Assembly: GCF_000512735.1 (NCBI RefSeq)
Contig: NZ_CP007028.1
Span: forward strand, 1 to 64,000
Direction: 5' to 3'
DNA length: 64,000 nucleotides
Source of the DNA: Thermocrinis ruber
Lineage (GTDB): Bacteria; Aquificota; Aquificia; Aquificales; Aquificaceae
In this document: positions 40,581 through 49,035 of the stretch, in pieces
Numbering within the stretch: position 1 is the stretch's first letter
How the letters are laid out: every line of letters starts with the position of its first letter
The notes under the pieces: generated by a model
Told to the model about the DNA's origin: nothing
Database searches by the model: none
Seen by the model: the letters and a program-made list of their open reading frames with translations, nothing else
Position numbers and translations under genes: made by a program

Positions 40581-41300
40581 ATGATAACCAAGGTAGGCTG
40601 GAGTATAACCCATCAGGAATTTACCGTCACAGACTATTATTACTTTTCAATCCTTCAGAGGGAGGCAGAAAAACACAACATAATCATAGAGGAAGTGGAT
40701 CGTTGGGAAAAGTTAAAGGAGTATGATACGATCGTGTTCAACTATCCAGAAATTCCTTTCACTGAAAAGGAGGCGGAGGAGGTAGAAAAGTGGGTTTGGG
40801 AGCTTGGAAAAAAGGTCATACTGGGTGGATACTATAAAAATGAGGATCACATAGCGGACACCTGCAACACTCTGGCAAGAAGGTTCGGCATGGAGCTAAA
40901 CCCAGATGAGGTGATTGACGAGGTAAACAACCACAACGGAGAAAAGTATTTTGTGGTAACCTCAAAAATCAGAAGATACAACAAGAACCAAAAAAACGAA
41001 GTTAATGTAGAAAAAATCATGCTCGCATGCAGTGCGACTATAAAGCCTCTTATGCCCGATATAAAGGTGGTGGTAAGAGGAGAAGACACTGCTGTCTCCA
41101 ACATGGGCAACTACACCCTACTCATTGCAGAGCAGATCGCACCCACCAGCGGTGGGTACTTTTGCCTCGCTGGCACCTGCGTCTTTTGGGACAATTACTC
41201 CATAACCCTATACAACAACCTTGAATTTTCTTTGAATCTGTTGAGACACCAAACTCCTCTGCCAACCCAATCGGGCAAGCAGGTAATCTTCGGCCTATGA
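40581..41300 (+). CDS. GATase/GldG-like (DUF4350-type) protein
   Basis: 239 aa, tentatively of the glutamine-amidotransferase-like fold used in GldG and DUF4350 proteins: KEYDTIVFNYPEIPFTEKEAEEVEKWVWELGKKVILGGYY near the start, then GNYTLLIAEQIAPTSGGYFCLAGTCVFWDNYS and LEFSLNLLRH. No membrane segment or catalytic Cys-His pair is evident, so it is probably a binding domain. It sits between sbcC and the sugar-phosphate isomerase gene, overlapping the latter by 4 bp (ATGA). Confidence 0.65.
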   Translation: MITKVGWSITHQEFTVTDYYYFSILQREAEKHNIIIEEVDRWEKLKEYDTIVFNYPEIPFTEKEAEEVEKWVWELGKKVILGGYYKNEDHIADTCNTLARRFGMELNPDEVIDEVNNHNGEKYFVVTSKIRRYNKNQKNEVNVEKIMLACSATIKPLMPDIKVVVRGEDTAVSNMGNYTLLIAEQIAPTSGGYFCLAGTCVFWDNYSITLYNNLEFSLNLLRHQTPLPTQSGKQVIFGL

Positions 41301-42250
41301 AGGCACAAGAATGGATAGAAAGATTGCCAGAACAATTCGTTGTGTATGAAATCACTACTATATCTCCCAACGATTACAGGGGGATCGTCTTTACCGGAAT
41401 GGGTGGCTCTGGGATTGTGGGGGATGTGCTAAAGCTCTTTTTAGAAAAGGATGGGGTAAGGGTTCCTGTTCTATCTCTGAGGGGTTATGAACTGCCTCCT
41501 TACGTGAGGGAGGGTTGGCTATTGGTGGCTATCAGCTACAGCGGAAACACGGAAGAGACCTTGAGCGTGGCGGATGAAGGGATAAAAAGGGGTTTAAAGG
41601 TTGTCTGCGTCAGCTCTGGGGGTAAGCTAAGGGAGGTTGCCCAAAGGGAAGGTTTAGACTTTGTGGAGGTTCCCTCTAACTATGCTCCACGCTACGCCTT
41701 TGGCTTTATGTTATCGGCGGTTATGAGCTTGTTTGGGAAAAAGGATCCCATAGAGAGAATAAGAAAGCACTTGGAAGAAAGCAAAGGAGAGATAAAGGAA
41801 ACCGCTTACCGCATTGCCCAAGTTGTTCAGAATTACATTCCCATAGTTTATGGCACACCGCTAACGGAACCCATAGCCTTCCGATGGAAAACTCAGGTCA
41901 ACGAAAACTCCAAGACCCTTTGCTACACCGCCACACTGCCCGAGCTCCATCACAATGAAGTTGTAGGGCTTGACAATCCAATAACAAGGAACCTCTGCCA
42001 CTTTATTATCCTGTGGGATCCAGAGGACCATCCTAGAGTTAAAAGGAGGGTTCAAATCACAGAAGAACTCTTTAAAGAGTTGGGCTTGGCTCCCATAGTG
42101 CTACAAGGCAAGGGGGATACCTTAGAGGAGAGGCTTTTATATCTTGCTTACCTTGAAGATTGGGTTAGCTTCTATTTGGCAGAATTTTATGGCTATGATC
42201 CGCTACCCGTTAAGGTGATAGACCGAATAAAGGAAGCCTTAAATGAATGA
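41297..42250 (+). CDS. Bifunctional phosphoglucose/phosphomannose isomerase
   Basis: 317 aa SIS-domain enzyme of the archaeal/Aquifex type that interconverts glucose-6-P or mannose-6-P with fructose-6-P. FTGMGGSGIVGDVLKLF and ISYSGNTEETLS are the sugar-phosphate-binding blocks; the Glu and His in PELHHNEVVGL are the catalytic pair. Together with apgM it indicates archaeal-like sugar-phosphate enzymes in this lineage. Overlaps neighbours by 4 and 8 bp. Confidence 0.92.
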   Translation: MKAQEWIERLPEQFVVYEITTISPNDYRGIVFTGMGGSGIVGDVLKLFLEKDGVRVPVLSLRGYELPPYVREGWLLVAISYSGNTEETLSVADEGIKRGLKVVCVSSGGKLREVAQREGLDFVEVPSNYAPRYAFGFMLSAVMSLFGKKDPIERIRKHLEESKGEIKETAYRIAQVVQNYIPIVYGTPLTEPIAFRWKTQVNENSKTLCYTATLPELHHNEVVGLDNPITRNLCHFIILWDPEDHPRVKRRVQITEELFKELGLAPIVLQGKGDTLEERLLYLAYLEDWVSFYLAEFYGYDPLPVKVIDRIKEALNE

Positions 42251-43160
42251 ACTAAATTGGATAATCTTTGGCTCTGTGGTCCTCCTTGCCCTGTTTTTGG
42301 ACTTATTTGTTTTTCACAGACACCCTCATAAAATATCCGTAAAAGAATCCCTGATCCTGTCCGCCTTTTGGATCGGAGTTGGTCTTGCCTTTTCTGGCTA
42401 TGTGTATTACACAAAGGGAACCCAAGCCTTTTTGGAATACATAACGGGCTATTCCCTGGAAAAAGCCTTAAGCTTGGACAACATATTCGTGTTCATTCTT
42501 ATATTTTCCTACTTTAAAGTGCCTGAAAAGTTCAGACACAAGGTGCTCTTTTGGGGAGTTTTTGGGGCAATAGTCTTTAGGGCGATCTTTATCTTTGCGG
42601 GTGTTGAACTTATAAAGCTCTTTCACTGGGTAATTTACATCTTTGGTGTAATCCTCATAGTCTCCGCTGTAAAGCTTTTGATTACAGAGGAAAAAGAATT
42701 TCACCCAGAAGAAACACTGGTCTACAAAATAGCCAAAAGGCTCATACCTTTAAAACCTAACTACAAGGATGGAAAATTCTTTGTAAGAGAGGGCAAAAAG
42801 CTTTATGCTACACCACTGTTTTTGTCCCTTCTCTTTGTGGAAAGCTCAGACATTATGTTCGCCATTGACTCGGTGCCCGCCATACTTGCCATCTCCAGGG
42901 ATCCTTTCATAGTTTATACTTCCAACATCTTTGCCATATTGGGGCTCAGGTCCCTTTATTTTGCCGCAGATGCCATCTTGCCACTCTTTCACTTTTTACA
43001 CTATGGGCTTTCGTTCATCTTAGCTTTCATTGGCGTGAAAATGCTGATCTCAGAGTTTTATAAAATACCGGTTTTTGTGTCTTTGCTTTTGATCTTCAGC
43101 GCCATATTCATCTCGGTGGTGGCGTCTTTGTTAGTTAAGAAGAAGCCTTCTCAACCATAA
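42243..43160 (+). CDS. TerC-family integral membrane protein
   Basis: 305 aa with about eight membrane helices. TerC signatures: EYITGYSLEKALSLDNIFVFILIF and VESSDIMFAIDSVPAILAISRDPFIVYTSNIFAILGLRSLYF (key acidic residues in SLDN and SSDIMFAIDS). TerC proteins are implicated in metal (Mn2+) export and metallation of secreted proteins. Its 3' end overlaps the convergent CorC-type gene by 26 bp. Confidence 0.93.
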   Translation: MNELNWIIFGSVVLLALFLDLFVFHRHPHKISVKESLILSAFWIGVGLAFSGYVYYTKGTQAFLEYITGYSLEKALSLDNIFVFILIFSYFKVPEKFRHKVLFWGVFGAIVFRAIFIFAGVELIKLFHWVIYIFGVILIVSAVKLLITEEKEFHPEETLVYKIAKRLIPLKPNYKDGKFFVREGKKLYATPLFLSLLFVESSDIMFAIDSVPAILAISRDPFIVYTSNIFAILGLRSLYFAADAILPLFHFLHYGLSFILAFIGVKMLISEFYKIPVFVSLLLIFSAIFISVVASLLVKKKPSQP

Positions 43161-44358
43161 CCTTTTGCACCCTTTTTTCATCTGCTTGAACCACTTTGAA
43201 CATAACACCCTGGATGTTCGTCTGCTCTCCCTTTTTGGGGATTCGTTTCAGATGATAGATCAAAAGTCCCGCTACGGTGGAGTAAGGTCCCTTGGGAATC
43301 TCTACGCCCAAAAGCCTTTCAAGGTCCTCTATCTGAAAGCGCCCGTCTACGATCCACTTATCCTTTTCTATCTCTACGACCCGATCCTCTTCCAGCTCCT
43401 CCCGACCCAAGCCTCCCATAAAGAAGGAAGATAGGTCATCAACGGTAACAATGCCCAAAACCACTCCCAACTCATCTACCACTATTCCCATACCCTCCTT
43501 GGTGCTTTTAAAGGTCTCAAGGGCTTCTTGCAAAGACGCAAACTCAGGAAAGACTGCAACCGGTCTAATAAAGTCCTTTATGCTGAGGTTCCTTCCATAC
43601 CACTCCGCCAAATCAAACATGTCTACATATCCCACAATCTCATCCACCCTGCCCCTATAAACGGGCAGTTTTTTGTATCCGCTCCTCTTCATTTCTGCTA
43701 TTGCCTGCTCTACGGTGGCGTTTTCACTGATCATGACCACCTGGTGGATGGGCTTTAACACCTCCGAAAGGTAAGTATCCCTTGCAGACAGTAGCTTTAC
43801 CGCAAGCCTTAGCTCCTCTCCTTCCGCGAGTTCTTCTTTTATTGCCAACAGATCCCTTCGGGAAAGCTTTTCCTTAGATAACCCTTCTAATCTTTTGCCC
43901 AATTGTCGGCTCAAAATTCTAACCGCCTTAAGAATAGGCAAAAGAACCCTTTTTAGCTTGCTCAAAAACCAGAGGCTGGGCACCAAAACTTTTTCTGAGT
44001 GTTTGTGAAATAGACCCTTTGGAACAAATTCGCCAAAAATAAGAGTAAAGATCACAAGGGTGGCAGAAAAAAGTACCTCCAAACCAGATAAGAACTTAAA
44101 GGTCTCCGCCAAATTGAAGATTATCAGCGTGTAAAAGGTGGTGGCAAGAACTATGCTAACGGTGTATCCAAGCATTGTTAGGGTTATGTAGTCCTCTGGA
44201 TTTTCGTAAAAATCCATCAAAAACTCATACTTGGTCTTTTTGTACAGGGCAAGAATTCTACTCCTGTCTGTCTTTACGAGGGCGATCTCTGAACCAGAAA
44301 AAATACCTTCCAATATAACAAAGAAAACCACTGCAACTAAAAGCCCTAAGATTTCCAT
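43135..44358 (-). CDS. CNNM/CorC-HlyC family transporter (DUF21-CBS-CorC)
   Basis: 407 aa. N-terminal DUF21 membrane domain with three or four helices (LEGIFSGSEIALV), two CBS domains (YLSEVLKPIHQVVMISENATVEQAI ... YGRNLSIKDFIRPVAVFPEFASLQEAL), and a C-terminal CorC/HlyC domain (WIVDGRFQIEDLERLLG, GPYSTVAGLLIYHL). The family exports Mg2+ or other divalent ions and the old name is hemolysin. Overlaps prmC upstream by 13 bp; TerC opposite, so two metal-linked genes meet tail to tail. Confidence 0.92.
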   Translation of the reverse strand: MEILGLLVAVVFFVILEGIFSGSEIALVKTDRSRILALYKKTKYEFLMDFYENPEDYITLTMLGYTVSIVLATTFYTLIIFNLAETFKFLSGLEVLFSATLVIFTLIFGEFVPKGLFHKHSEKVLVPSLWFLSKLKRVLLPILKAVRILSRQLGKRLEGLSKEKLSRRDLLAIKEELAEGEELRLAVKLLSARDTYLSEVLKPIHQVVMISENATVEQAIAEMKRSGYKKLPVYRGRVDEIVGYVDMFDLAEWYGRNLSIKDFIRPVAVFPEFASLQEALETFKSTKEGMGIVVDELGVVLGIVTVDDLSSFFMGGLGREELEEDRVVEIEKDKWIVDGRFQIEDLERLLGVEIPKGPYSTVAGLLIYHLKRIPKKGEQTNIQGVMFKVVQADEKRVQKVMVEKASS

Positions 44359-45155
44359 CCTACTACCACCCTATCCTGCCCTGAGTAATCTTTGAAAATT
44401 TTAGGGGAATAATCCTTAAGTAGTTCTTGGACTATCTGCCCTTGGTCATGCCCTATTTCCAAAACAAAAAAGCCGTTTTCTTTGAGAAAATCTCCCACCT
44501 GCTGGGCAAATCTTTCGTAGAACTCCCAACCCTTTTTGCCACCTATTAGGGCATCTTTACCTTCCAGCTTTACGCCTTCGGGTAAAGTTTCCCAAAGACC
44601 CTCCGGTATGTAAGGAGGGTTAGAAACCACAAAATCAAAGCGAAGGCCCTTTACAGGTTCAAAATCTTTGCCTTGCAAAAGTTTAAGCCTTTGGGAAACA
44701 CCGTAGTTCTCTGCGTTTATCCTTGTAAGTTCCAAAGCCTTTGGATTTATATCCGTGCCATACATAAACAGCCTTTCCCTTTCTAAAAGCAAGGTAATGG
44801 CAATGCAACCACTCCCCACTCCTATTTCTAAGCCTGTGTAATCCCTACGAGAGTCCAACAGCTCCAAAGTTTTCTCCACCAAAAGTTCTGTTTCGGATCT
44901 TGGAATCAAAACCCCCTCCGCCACCTTAAAGGTTCTTCCATAAAAGTCCCATTCTCCAATAAGGTATTGCAATGGATAACCTTCCTCAAGCTTTTTTATA
45001 GATTTTTCGTACTCTTCCAAGAGCTGAAGGGGGACCTCTTCCTCCATTTTCAGATAGAGTTCAGGGGCTTTTACCCCCAGAAGGTGTGCCAGAAGGAGCT
45101 GTCTGTCCCTTTGGGACACTTTGCTGGGTCTGAGTATTAGCTCCTTTACCTTCAT
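44346..45155 (-). CDS. prmC: Release factor glutamine methyltransferase PrmC
   Basis: 269 aa. Methylates the Gln of the GGQ motif in release factors 1 and 2. The N-terminal helical domain (RDRQLLLAHLLGVKAPELYL), GxGxG SAM loop (GLEIGVGSGCIAITLL) and the catalytic NPPY (VSNPPYIPEG) are present. The start lies 95 bp inside the secG gene, in another frame; the conserved N-terminal residues show this overlap is real. Confidence 0.94.
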   Translation of the reverse strand: MKVKELILRPSKVSQRDRQLLLAHLLGVKAPELYLKMEEEVPLQLLEEYEKSIKKLEEGYPLQYLIGEWDFYGRTFKVAEGVLIPRSETELLVEKTLELLDSRRDYTGLEIGVGSGCIAITLLLERERLFMYGTDINPKALELTRINAENYGVSQRLKLLQGKDFEPVKGLRFDFVVSNPPYIPEGLWETLPEGVKLEGKDALIGGKKGWEFYERFAQQVGDFLKENGFFVLEIGHDQGQIVQELLKDYSPKIFKDYSGQDRVVVGWKS

Positions 45156-45399
45156 TTTCCAAAAGGGAGCCCCTCTTTGAGGGATGGAAAAAGCTTATAA
45201 GCAGGGCAATGCCCATGAGCATAAAGCCAAGCCAGTAGGTTGCCTTGGTAAGTATGGTATCCACGCCACCGGGACCAAAGACACCTTGTCCCATACCACC
45301 GAAAGCACTACCCACATCTCCCCTGCCCCTCTGCATCAAAACCACCACTATCAGGAGCAGGGCAACCATTATAAAAAGCACTGTAAGAAGGTAATACAT
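45061..45399 (-). CDS. secG: Protein translocase subunit SecG
   Basis: 112 aa. Two membrane helices (residues about 3-21 and 53-71) joined by the conserved loop with LMQRGRGDVGSAFGGMGQGVFGPGG; it assists SecYE in export. The last 31 residues are a Gly/Ser/Thr/Gln/Pro-rich tail encoded in the 95-bp overlap with prmC, so the tail sequence is constrained by the other frame. TATAAT lies upstream in AT-rich sequence before ATG 45399. Confidence 0.93.
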   Translation of the reverse strand: MYYLLTVLFIMVALLLIVVVLMQRGRGDVGSAFGGMGQGVFGPGGVDTILTKATYWLGFMLMGIALLISFFHPSKRGSLLENEGKGANTQTQQSVPKGQTAPSGTPSGGKSP

Positions 45400-45408
45400 G
45401 GGAAAAAA

Positions 45409-45870
45409 TTATAATCCCTTGCTCACCCTTACCCAAAGCTGTATATATCCCTGCTTGAGTTTGTACCGGTTTATAAGAAGCCTGTTCTTGAACTGTTTGG
45501 GGACTCTGGCGTACTCCTCTGTTTTGGTTATAGCTTCCCAGAGATTAAAAAATACGTGCTCTCCTTCCCTTTTAAAGGGTCCCTTTTGCAAGAGCTCCTC
45601 CAAGCCTTTCTCAGTCATTACCGTAAGTCCTATTGCCCTTATATCCGGCTGTTCGTTTTTTACACTCTGCGCGTCCTCCTTTAGGGGCACCTGCACTTTC
45701 TTTGAAAAGATAAATCCCTTCTTTTTAAAGCCAACCCTCAGCAAGCCATCAAGCACCTCAAAGTTTAAGCCCTTAAAGGTTTCGTTCAAAAGCTCTTTAG
45801 GGACTTTTACCTCAATCTCTGCATCTATGAGATTACCCAGGTTTATAAGGTCCTCGGAAAATATACCCAT
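45409..45870 (-). CDS. Hypothetical protein upstream of secG
   Basis: 153 aa, not recognised. Basic, beta-rich, no signal peptide or membrane segment; blocks EIEVKVPKELLNETFKGLNFEVLDG, KKVQVPLKE and NRLLINRYKLKQGYIQLWVRVSKGL. The start codon is about 15 bp from the tRNA-Ala 3' end. It ends 9 bp before secG and is probably co-transcribed. It could be a lipid- or polymer-binding beta protein; that is a guess. Confidence 0.65.
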   Translation of the reverse strand: MGIFSEDLINLGNLIDAEIEVKVPKELLNETFKGLNFEVLDGLLRVGFKKKGFIFSKKVQVPLKEDAQSVKNEQPDIRAIGLTVMTEKGLEELLQKGPFKREGEHVFFNLWEAITKTEEYARVPKQFKNRLLINRYKLKQGYIQLWVRVSKGL

Positions 45871-45886
45871 AGTTCTTAAATATAAG

Positions 45887-45958
45887 TGGAGACGAGGGGA
45901 TTTGAACCCCCGACCTCCTGCTTGCGATGCAGGCGCTCTCCCACTGAGCTACGTCCCC
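45887..45958 (-). tRNA. tRNA-Ala (CGC)
   Basis: Minus-strand cloverleaf: acceptor GGGGACG/CGTCTCC with the G3-U70 pair that marks alanine tRNA, D arm TAGCTCAGTGGGAGAGC, anticodon stem CCTGC/GCAGG with loop ATCGCAA (anticodon CGC), T arm GGGGGTTCAAATCCCC, A73. The 3' CCA is not encoded, unlike tRNA-His in this window. Confidence 0.95.
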
Positions 45959-45966
45959 TGAGAACG

Positions 45967-45972
45967 TATAAT
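45967..45972 (+). promoter_or_regulatory. -10 box of the P-type ATPase gene
   Basis: TATAAT ends 7 bp before ATG 45980, predicting a transcript that begins at or next to that ATG. The upstream ATG at 45971 overlaps the box and so is unlikely to be used. Confidence 0.6.
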
Positions 45973-45979
45973 GATTTTA

Positions 45980-48484
45980 ATGCATAATAAAGCCATAGAG
46001 GAAGTCCTAAAAGAGTTAAACACCTCTCCCTTTGGTCTCTCCCAAGAGGAAGCGGAGAGAAGACTAAAGCGCTATGGGCTCAACGAAATAGAGGAGAGGA
46101 AAGAGAGCGTCTGGGCGATCCTGCTTAGGCAATACACCAATCCTCTGATTTTGATCTTGGTTGTGGCAGGCTTTTTGGCTCTTCTACTTGGAGATTGGAA
46201 AGATTCTGTGATCGTCTGGGGGCTCGTTCTCGTAAACGGTCTTATAGGTTTTTATCAGGAGCTAAAGGCGAGGGCTTCAATAGAGAGCCTAAAGAAGCTA
46301 ACAAGGCAAAAAGTAATTGTCATTAGAGATGGCAAAGAGATGGAGATAGACGCAGTCTTTTTGGTGCCCGGAGACATAGTGCTTCTATCGGAGGGGGATG
46401 TGGTACCCGCAGACTTAAGGCTTCTGGAAGAGGCGGGTCTGTTGGTGGATGAATCACTTTTAACGGGCGAATCGGTGCCCGTAGAAAAATACTCCCATGT
46501 TGTTTTACCGGAGGACACTCCTCTTTACGAAAGGGTCAATTGCCTATACAAAGGCACGGTAGTGGTTAGAGGAAAGGCAAAGGCGGTCGTTTTTGCTACG
46601 GGAAGGCAAACCCAGATGGGGCTTATGGCGGAAAAGCTTGAAGAAAAGCCTCCGGAGAGCCCCCTAACCCTTGCCCTAAGAGATTTTTCCAAAAAATTGG
46701 TGGTAGGATTAGTGCTCATTCTCTCCACCTTGGTTTTGATAGGTATAGCCCAAGGTAGGAGTTGGGAATTCATCGTGTTCTTTGCAGTAGCCCAGCTTGT
46801 TTCCGCGGTGCCTGAAGGACTTCCCATAGTCATAACCATAGCCCTTGTGATAGGTGCCATAAGGCTTGCCAGAAACAACGTTTTGGTCAGATACCTGCCC
46901 GCGGTGGAGACTTTAGGTAGTGCCACCTTCATATGCACTGATAAAACTGGCACCATAACGGAAGGAAGGCTGAAGGTGGAAGACTATATACCTTTGAACG
47001 AGGAAGAGCTATTTTTATGCTCCGCCTTGTGCAACGATTCGGACGGCAAAAAGGGAGATGCGGTAGACCTTGCCCTTCTTGAGTGGTTGGACGAGATGGG
47101 CTTTAACTGGTTGGGCATAAGAAGTATCTTTGAGAGGGTTTGGGAGCATCCCTTTGACACCAAAAGAAGGTTGATGGCGGTGGTAGTAAAAAGTGATAAA
47201 GGCTACAAACTATACATAAAAGGGGCTTTTGAAAGCCTCTCAAAGCTTGCGGGCAATAGCCTAAATGTTTTACAAGAAAAACATGATCATATGGCAAAGA
47301 GGGGGCTAAGGGTTTTAGCCTTTGGATACGCAGAGCTTGAAAGGATTCCAGAGGATATAGATAGCGTAAAAATTGAGCTAATTGGCTTGGTGGGTTTCTT
47401 AGATCCTCCTAAAAAGGGTGTAAAGGAGGCAGTGGAACGGGCAAAGAAGGCAGGCATAAGAGTGATCATGATCACTGGGGACAATCTGCTGACCGCAAAG
47501 GCGGTGGCAAGTATGGTTGGTATCTACCAAGAGGGAGATTTTGCTATAGAGGGAGCTTCTCTTGCAAACTATTCAGACGCTGAACTCTACGAACTTTTAA
47601 AACGCACCACCGTGGTGGCAAGGGCTCTTCCGGAGGACAAGTATCGGATAGTTAAGGTCCTTCAGTCCCACGGAGAGATCGTGGCGGTAACGGGCGATGG
47701 GGTAAACGACGCACCAGCCCTAAGGGTGGCAGACTTGGGCGTAGCTATGGGTTCTGGTGCCCAAGTTTCAAAGGATGCGTCTGCCATGATCATAACAGAC
47801 AATAATCTAACGGTTATCGTCCAAGCCATAATGATAGGTAGGCTAATAGCCCAAAACATAGCCAAGGTTATAAGATATCTCCTTTCCGCCAACGGCTTTC
47901 AGATAATCTACAACAGCTTGGCCATCATCTCCGGAATGCCTTTACCACTGTATCCTACCCACATACTCTGGCTAAACTTGGTTACCGATGGTGTGGTAGA
48001 CAAGGCTTATCCCTTCACCAAGTACGAAGGAGATCCAACCAAGGAAAAGCCCAAGAGACCTCAAGAAGTTTTCCTGGGGAAGAAGCAGATAATTTACATA
48101 CTCTATACCGCCATAATCTGCGCCCTTGGGCACTATCTACTCTTTAGCTATATACTGTCTAAGTATCCTTACGAGCTGGCGCTTTCTATAAGCTTTACCT
48201 CATCGGTCGTTTCCCTGTGGGCTGTTGGAATTCAAGAGATAAGCTCTAAGCCCTTCCTTTTGAACCCAATTGAATACGTAAGAACGAACCCTTACGTGTA
48301 TTTAGGAATAATCCTAGGCATAGTTCTACAGGCCCTTGCGGTTTATGTTTTTGAGGATTTCTTCAAGACGGTGCCCTTAGACGTGGAACATCTGCAGTAT
48401 ACCCTGATAATGCCAGTGGTTGTCTTTTTAGCTATAGAGCTCAGAAAGTGGGTAGAGTGGCTTTATAATAGAAAAGCGTGGTAA
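45980..48484 (+). CDS. P-type cation ATPase (P2A, Ca2+-type)
   Basis: 834 aa membrane pump. N-terminal cation-ATPase domain (LNTSPFGLSQEEAERRLKRYGLNEI), actuator loop with TGES (LLTGESVPVEK), TM4 PEGLP motif (AVPEGLPIVITIALVIG) typical of Ca2+/Mn2+ pumps, phosphorylated Asp321 in DKTGTITEG, and the hinge GDGVNDAPAL. About ten TM helices. Substrate probably Ca2+ or another divalent ion, not proven. Leaderless start at 45980 predicted. First gene of a run with thpR, purM, bamA. Confidence 0.92.
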   Translation: MHNKAIEEVLKELNTSPFGLSQEEAERRLKRYGLNEIEERKESVWAILLRQYTNPLILILVVAGFLALLLGDWKDSVIVWGLVLVNGLIGFYQELKARASIESLKKLTRQKVIVIRDGKEMEIDAVFLVPGDIVLLSEGDVVPADLRLLEEAGLLVDESLLTGESVPVEKYSHVVLPEDTPLYERVNCLYKGTVVVRGKAKAVVFATGRQTQMGLMAEKLEEKPPESPLTLALRDFSKKLVVGLVLILSTLVLIGIAQGRSWEFIVFFAVAQLVSAVPEGLPIVITIALVIGAIRLARNNVLVRYLPAVETLGSATFICTDKTGTITEGRLKVEDYIPLNEEELFLCSALCNDSDGKKGDAVDLALLEWLDEMGFNWLGIRSIFERVWEHPFDTKRRLMAVVVKSDKGYKLYIKGAFESLSKLAGNSLNVLQEKHDHMAKRGLRVLAFGYAELERIPEDIDSVKIELIGLVGFLDPPKKGVKEAVERAKKAGIRVIMITGDNLLTAKAVASMVGIYQEGDFAIEGASLANYSDAELYELLKRTTVVARALPEDKYRIVKVLQSHGEIVAVTGDGVNDAPALRVADLGVAMGSGAQVSKDASAMIITDNNLTVIVQAIMIGRLIAQNIAKVIRYLLSANGFQIIYNSLAIISGMPLPLYPTHILWLNLVTDGVVDKAYPFTKYEGDPTKEKPKRPQEVFLGKKQIIYILYTAIICALGHYLLFSYILSKYPYELALSISFTSSVVSLWAVGIQEISSKPFLLNPIEYVRTNPYVYLGIILGIVLQALAVYVFEDFFKTVPLDVEHLQYTLIMPVVVFLAIELRKWVEWLYNRKAW

Positions 48485-49035
48485 GAGTTTTTGTTGGTTT
48501 CTTCTCCACAAAGACCATACAGGAACAGGTGGAAAGGCTAAAGGAACAAACGGAGGACTTTATAAAGGGTAAGTGGGTGGAACCACAAAACTACCACATG
48601 ACCTTTCAGTTCATAGGAGAGGTGCCGGAGGAGAAATTGATGGATATAATAAAGGGCGTGCAGGAGGTCTCTCAGAGAAACAAACCCATAAGGGTAAAGT
48701 ATAAATCCTTAGGAGTTTTCCCAGACATAGATAAGGCAAGGGTGCTATGGATTGGTGTATCAGAGGGTGCAGAAAGACTCAAGGCGCTGGCTAAGGATGT
48801 ATACAACACCAACAAAAAATACGGTATAAGGAGCGATGGTAAGCCCTTTTACCCTCATGTAACCATTTGCAGAATAAAGGAGTATGATAAGAAAAAGCTA
48901 AAGAACCTTCTCAAAAGGTACGAAAACTACAATTTTGGAGAGGACCTGGTGGACAGAATATCCATAATAAGGAGTTCTTTAACTTCCATAGGACCTATCT
49001 ACTCGGTTTTGGAGGAGTTTTACTTAAATGGATAA
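48478..49035 (+). CDS. thpR: RNA 2',3'-cyclic phosphodiesterase ThpR
   Basis: 185 aa 2H phosphoesterase. Two HxT motifs, His40-x-Thr42 (YHMTFQF) and PHVTICRI about residue 122-129, form the active site; GVFPDIDKARVLWIGV is the usual middle block. It opens 2',3'-cyclic phosphates on RNA ends. GTG start overlaps the ATPase stop as GTGGTAA, the same arrangement seen between nrdB and the deacetylase gene. Confidence 0.92.
   Translation: MVRVFVGFFSTKTIQEQVERLKEQTEDFIKGKWVEPQNYHMTFQFIGEVPEEKLMDIIKGVQEVSQRNKPIRVKYKSLGVFPDIDKARVLWIGVSEGAERLKALAKDVYNTNKKYGIRSDGKPFYPHVTICRIKEYDKKKLKNLLKRYENYNFGEDLVDRISIIRSSLTSIGPIYSVLEEFYLNG

Noticed and set aside
43135-44358. Hemolysin / virulence factor
   Set aside because: The DUF21-CBS-CorC layout marks a cation transporter family; the hemolysin name is historical.
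45398-45961. 187-codon + strand open frame over the hypothetical gene and tRNA-Ala
   Set aside because: Runs through the tRNA gene and is antisense to a better-supported frame with operon-like spacing to secG.
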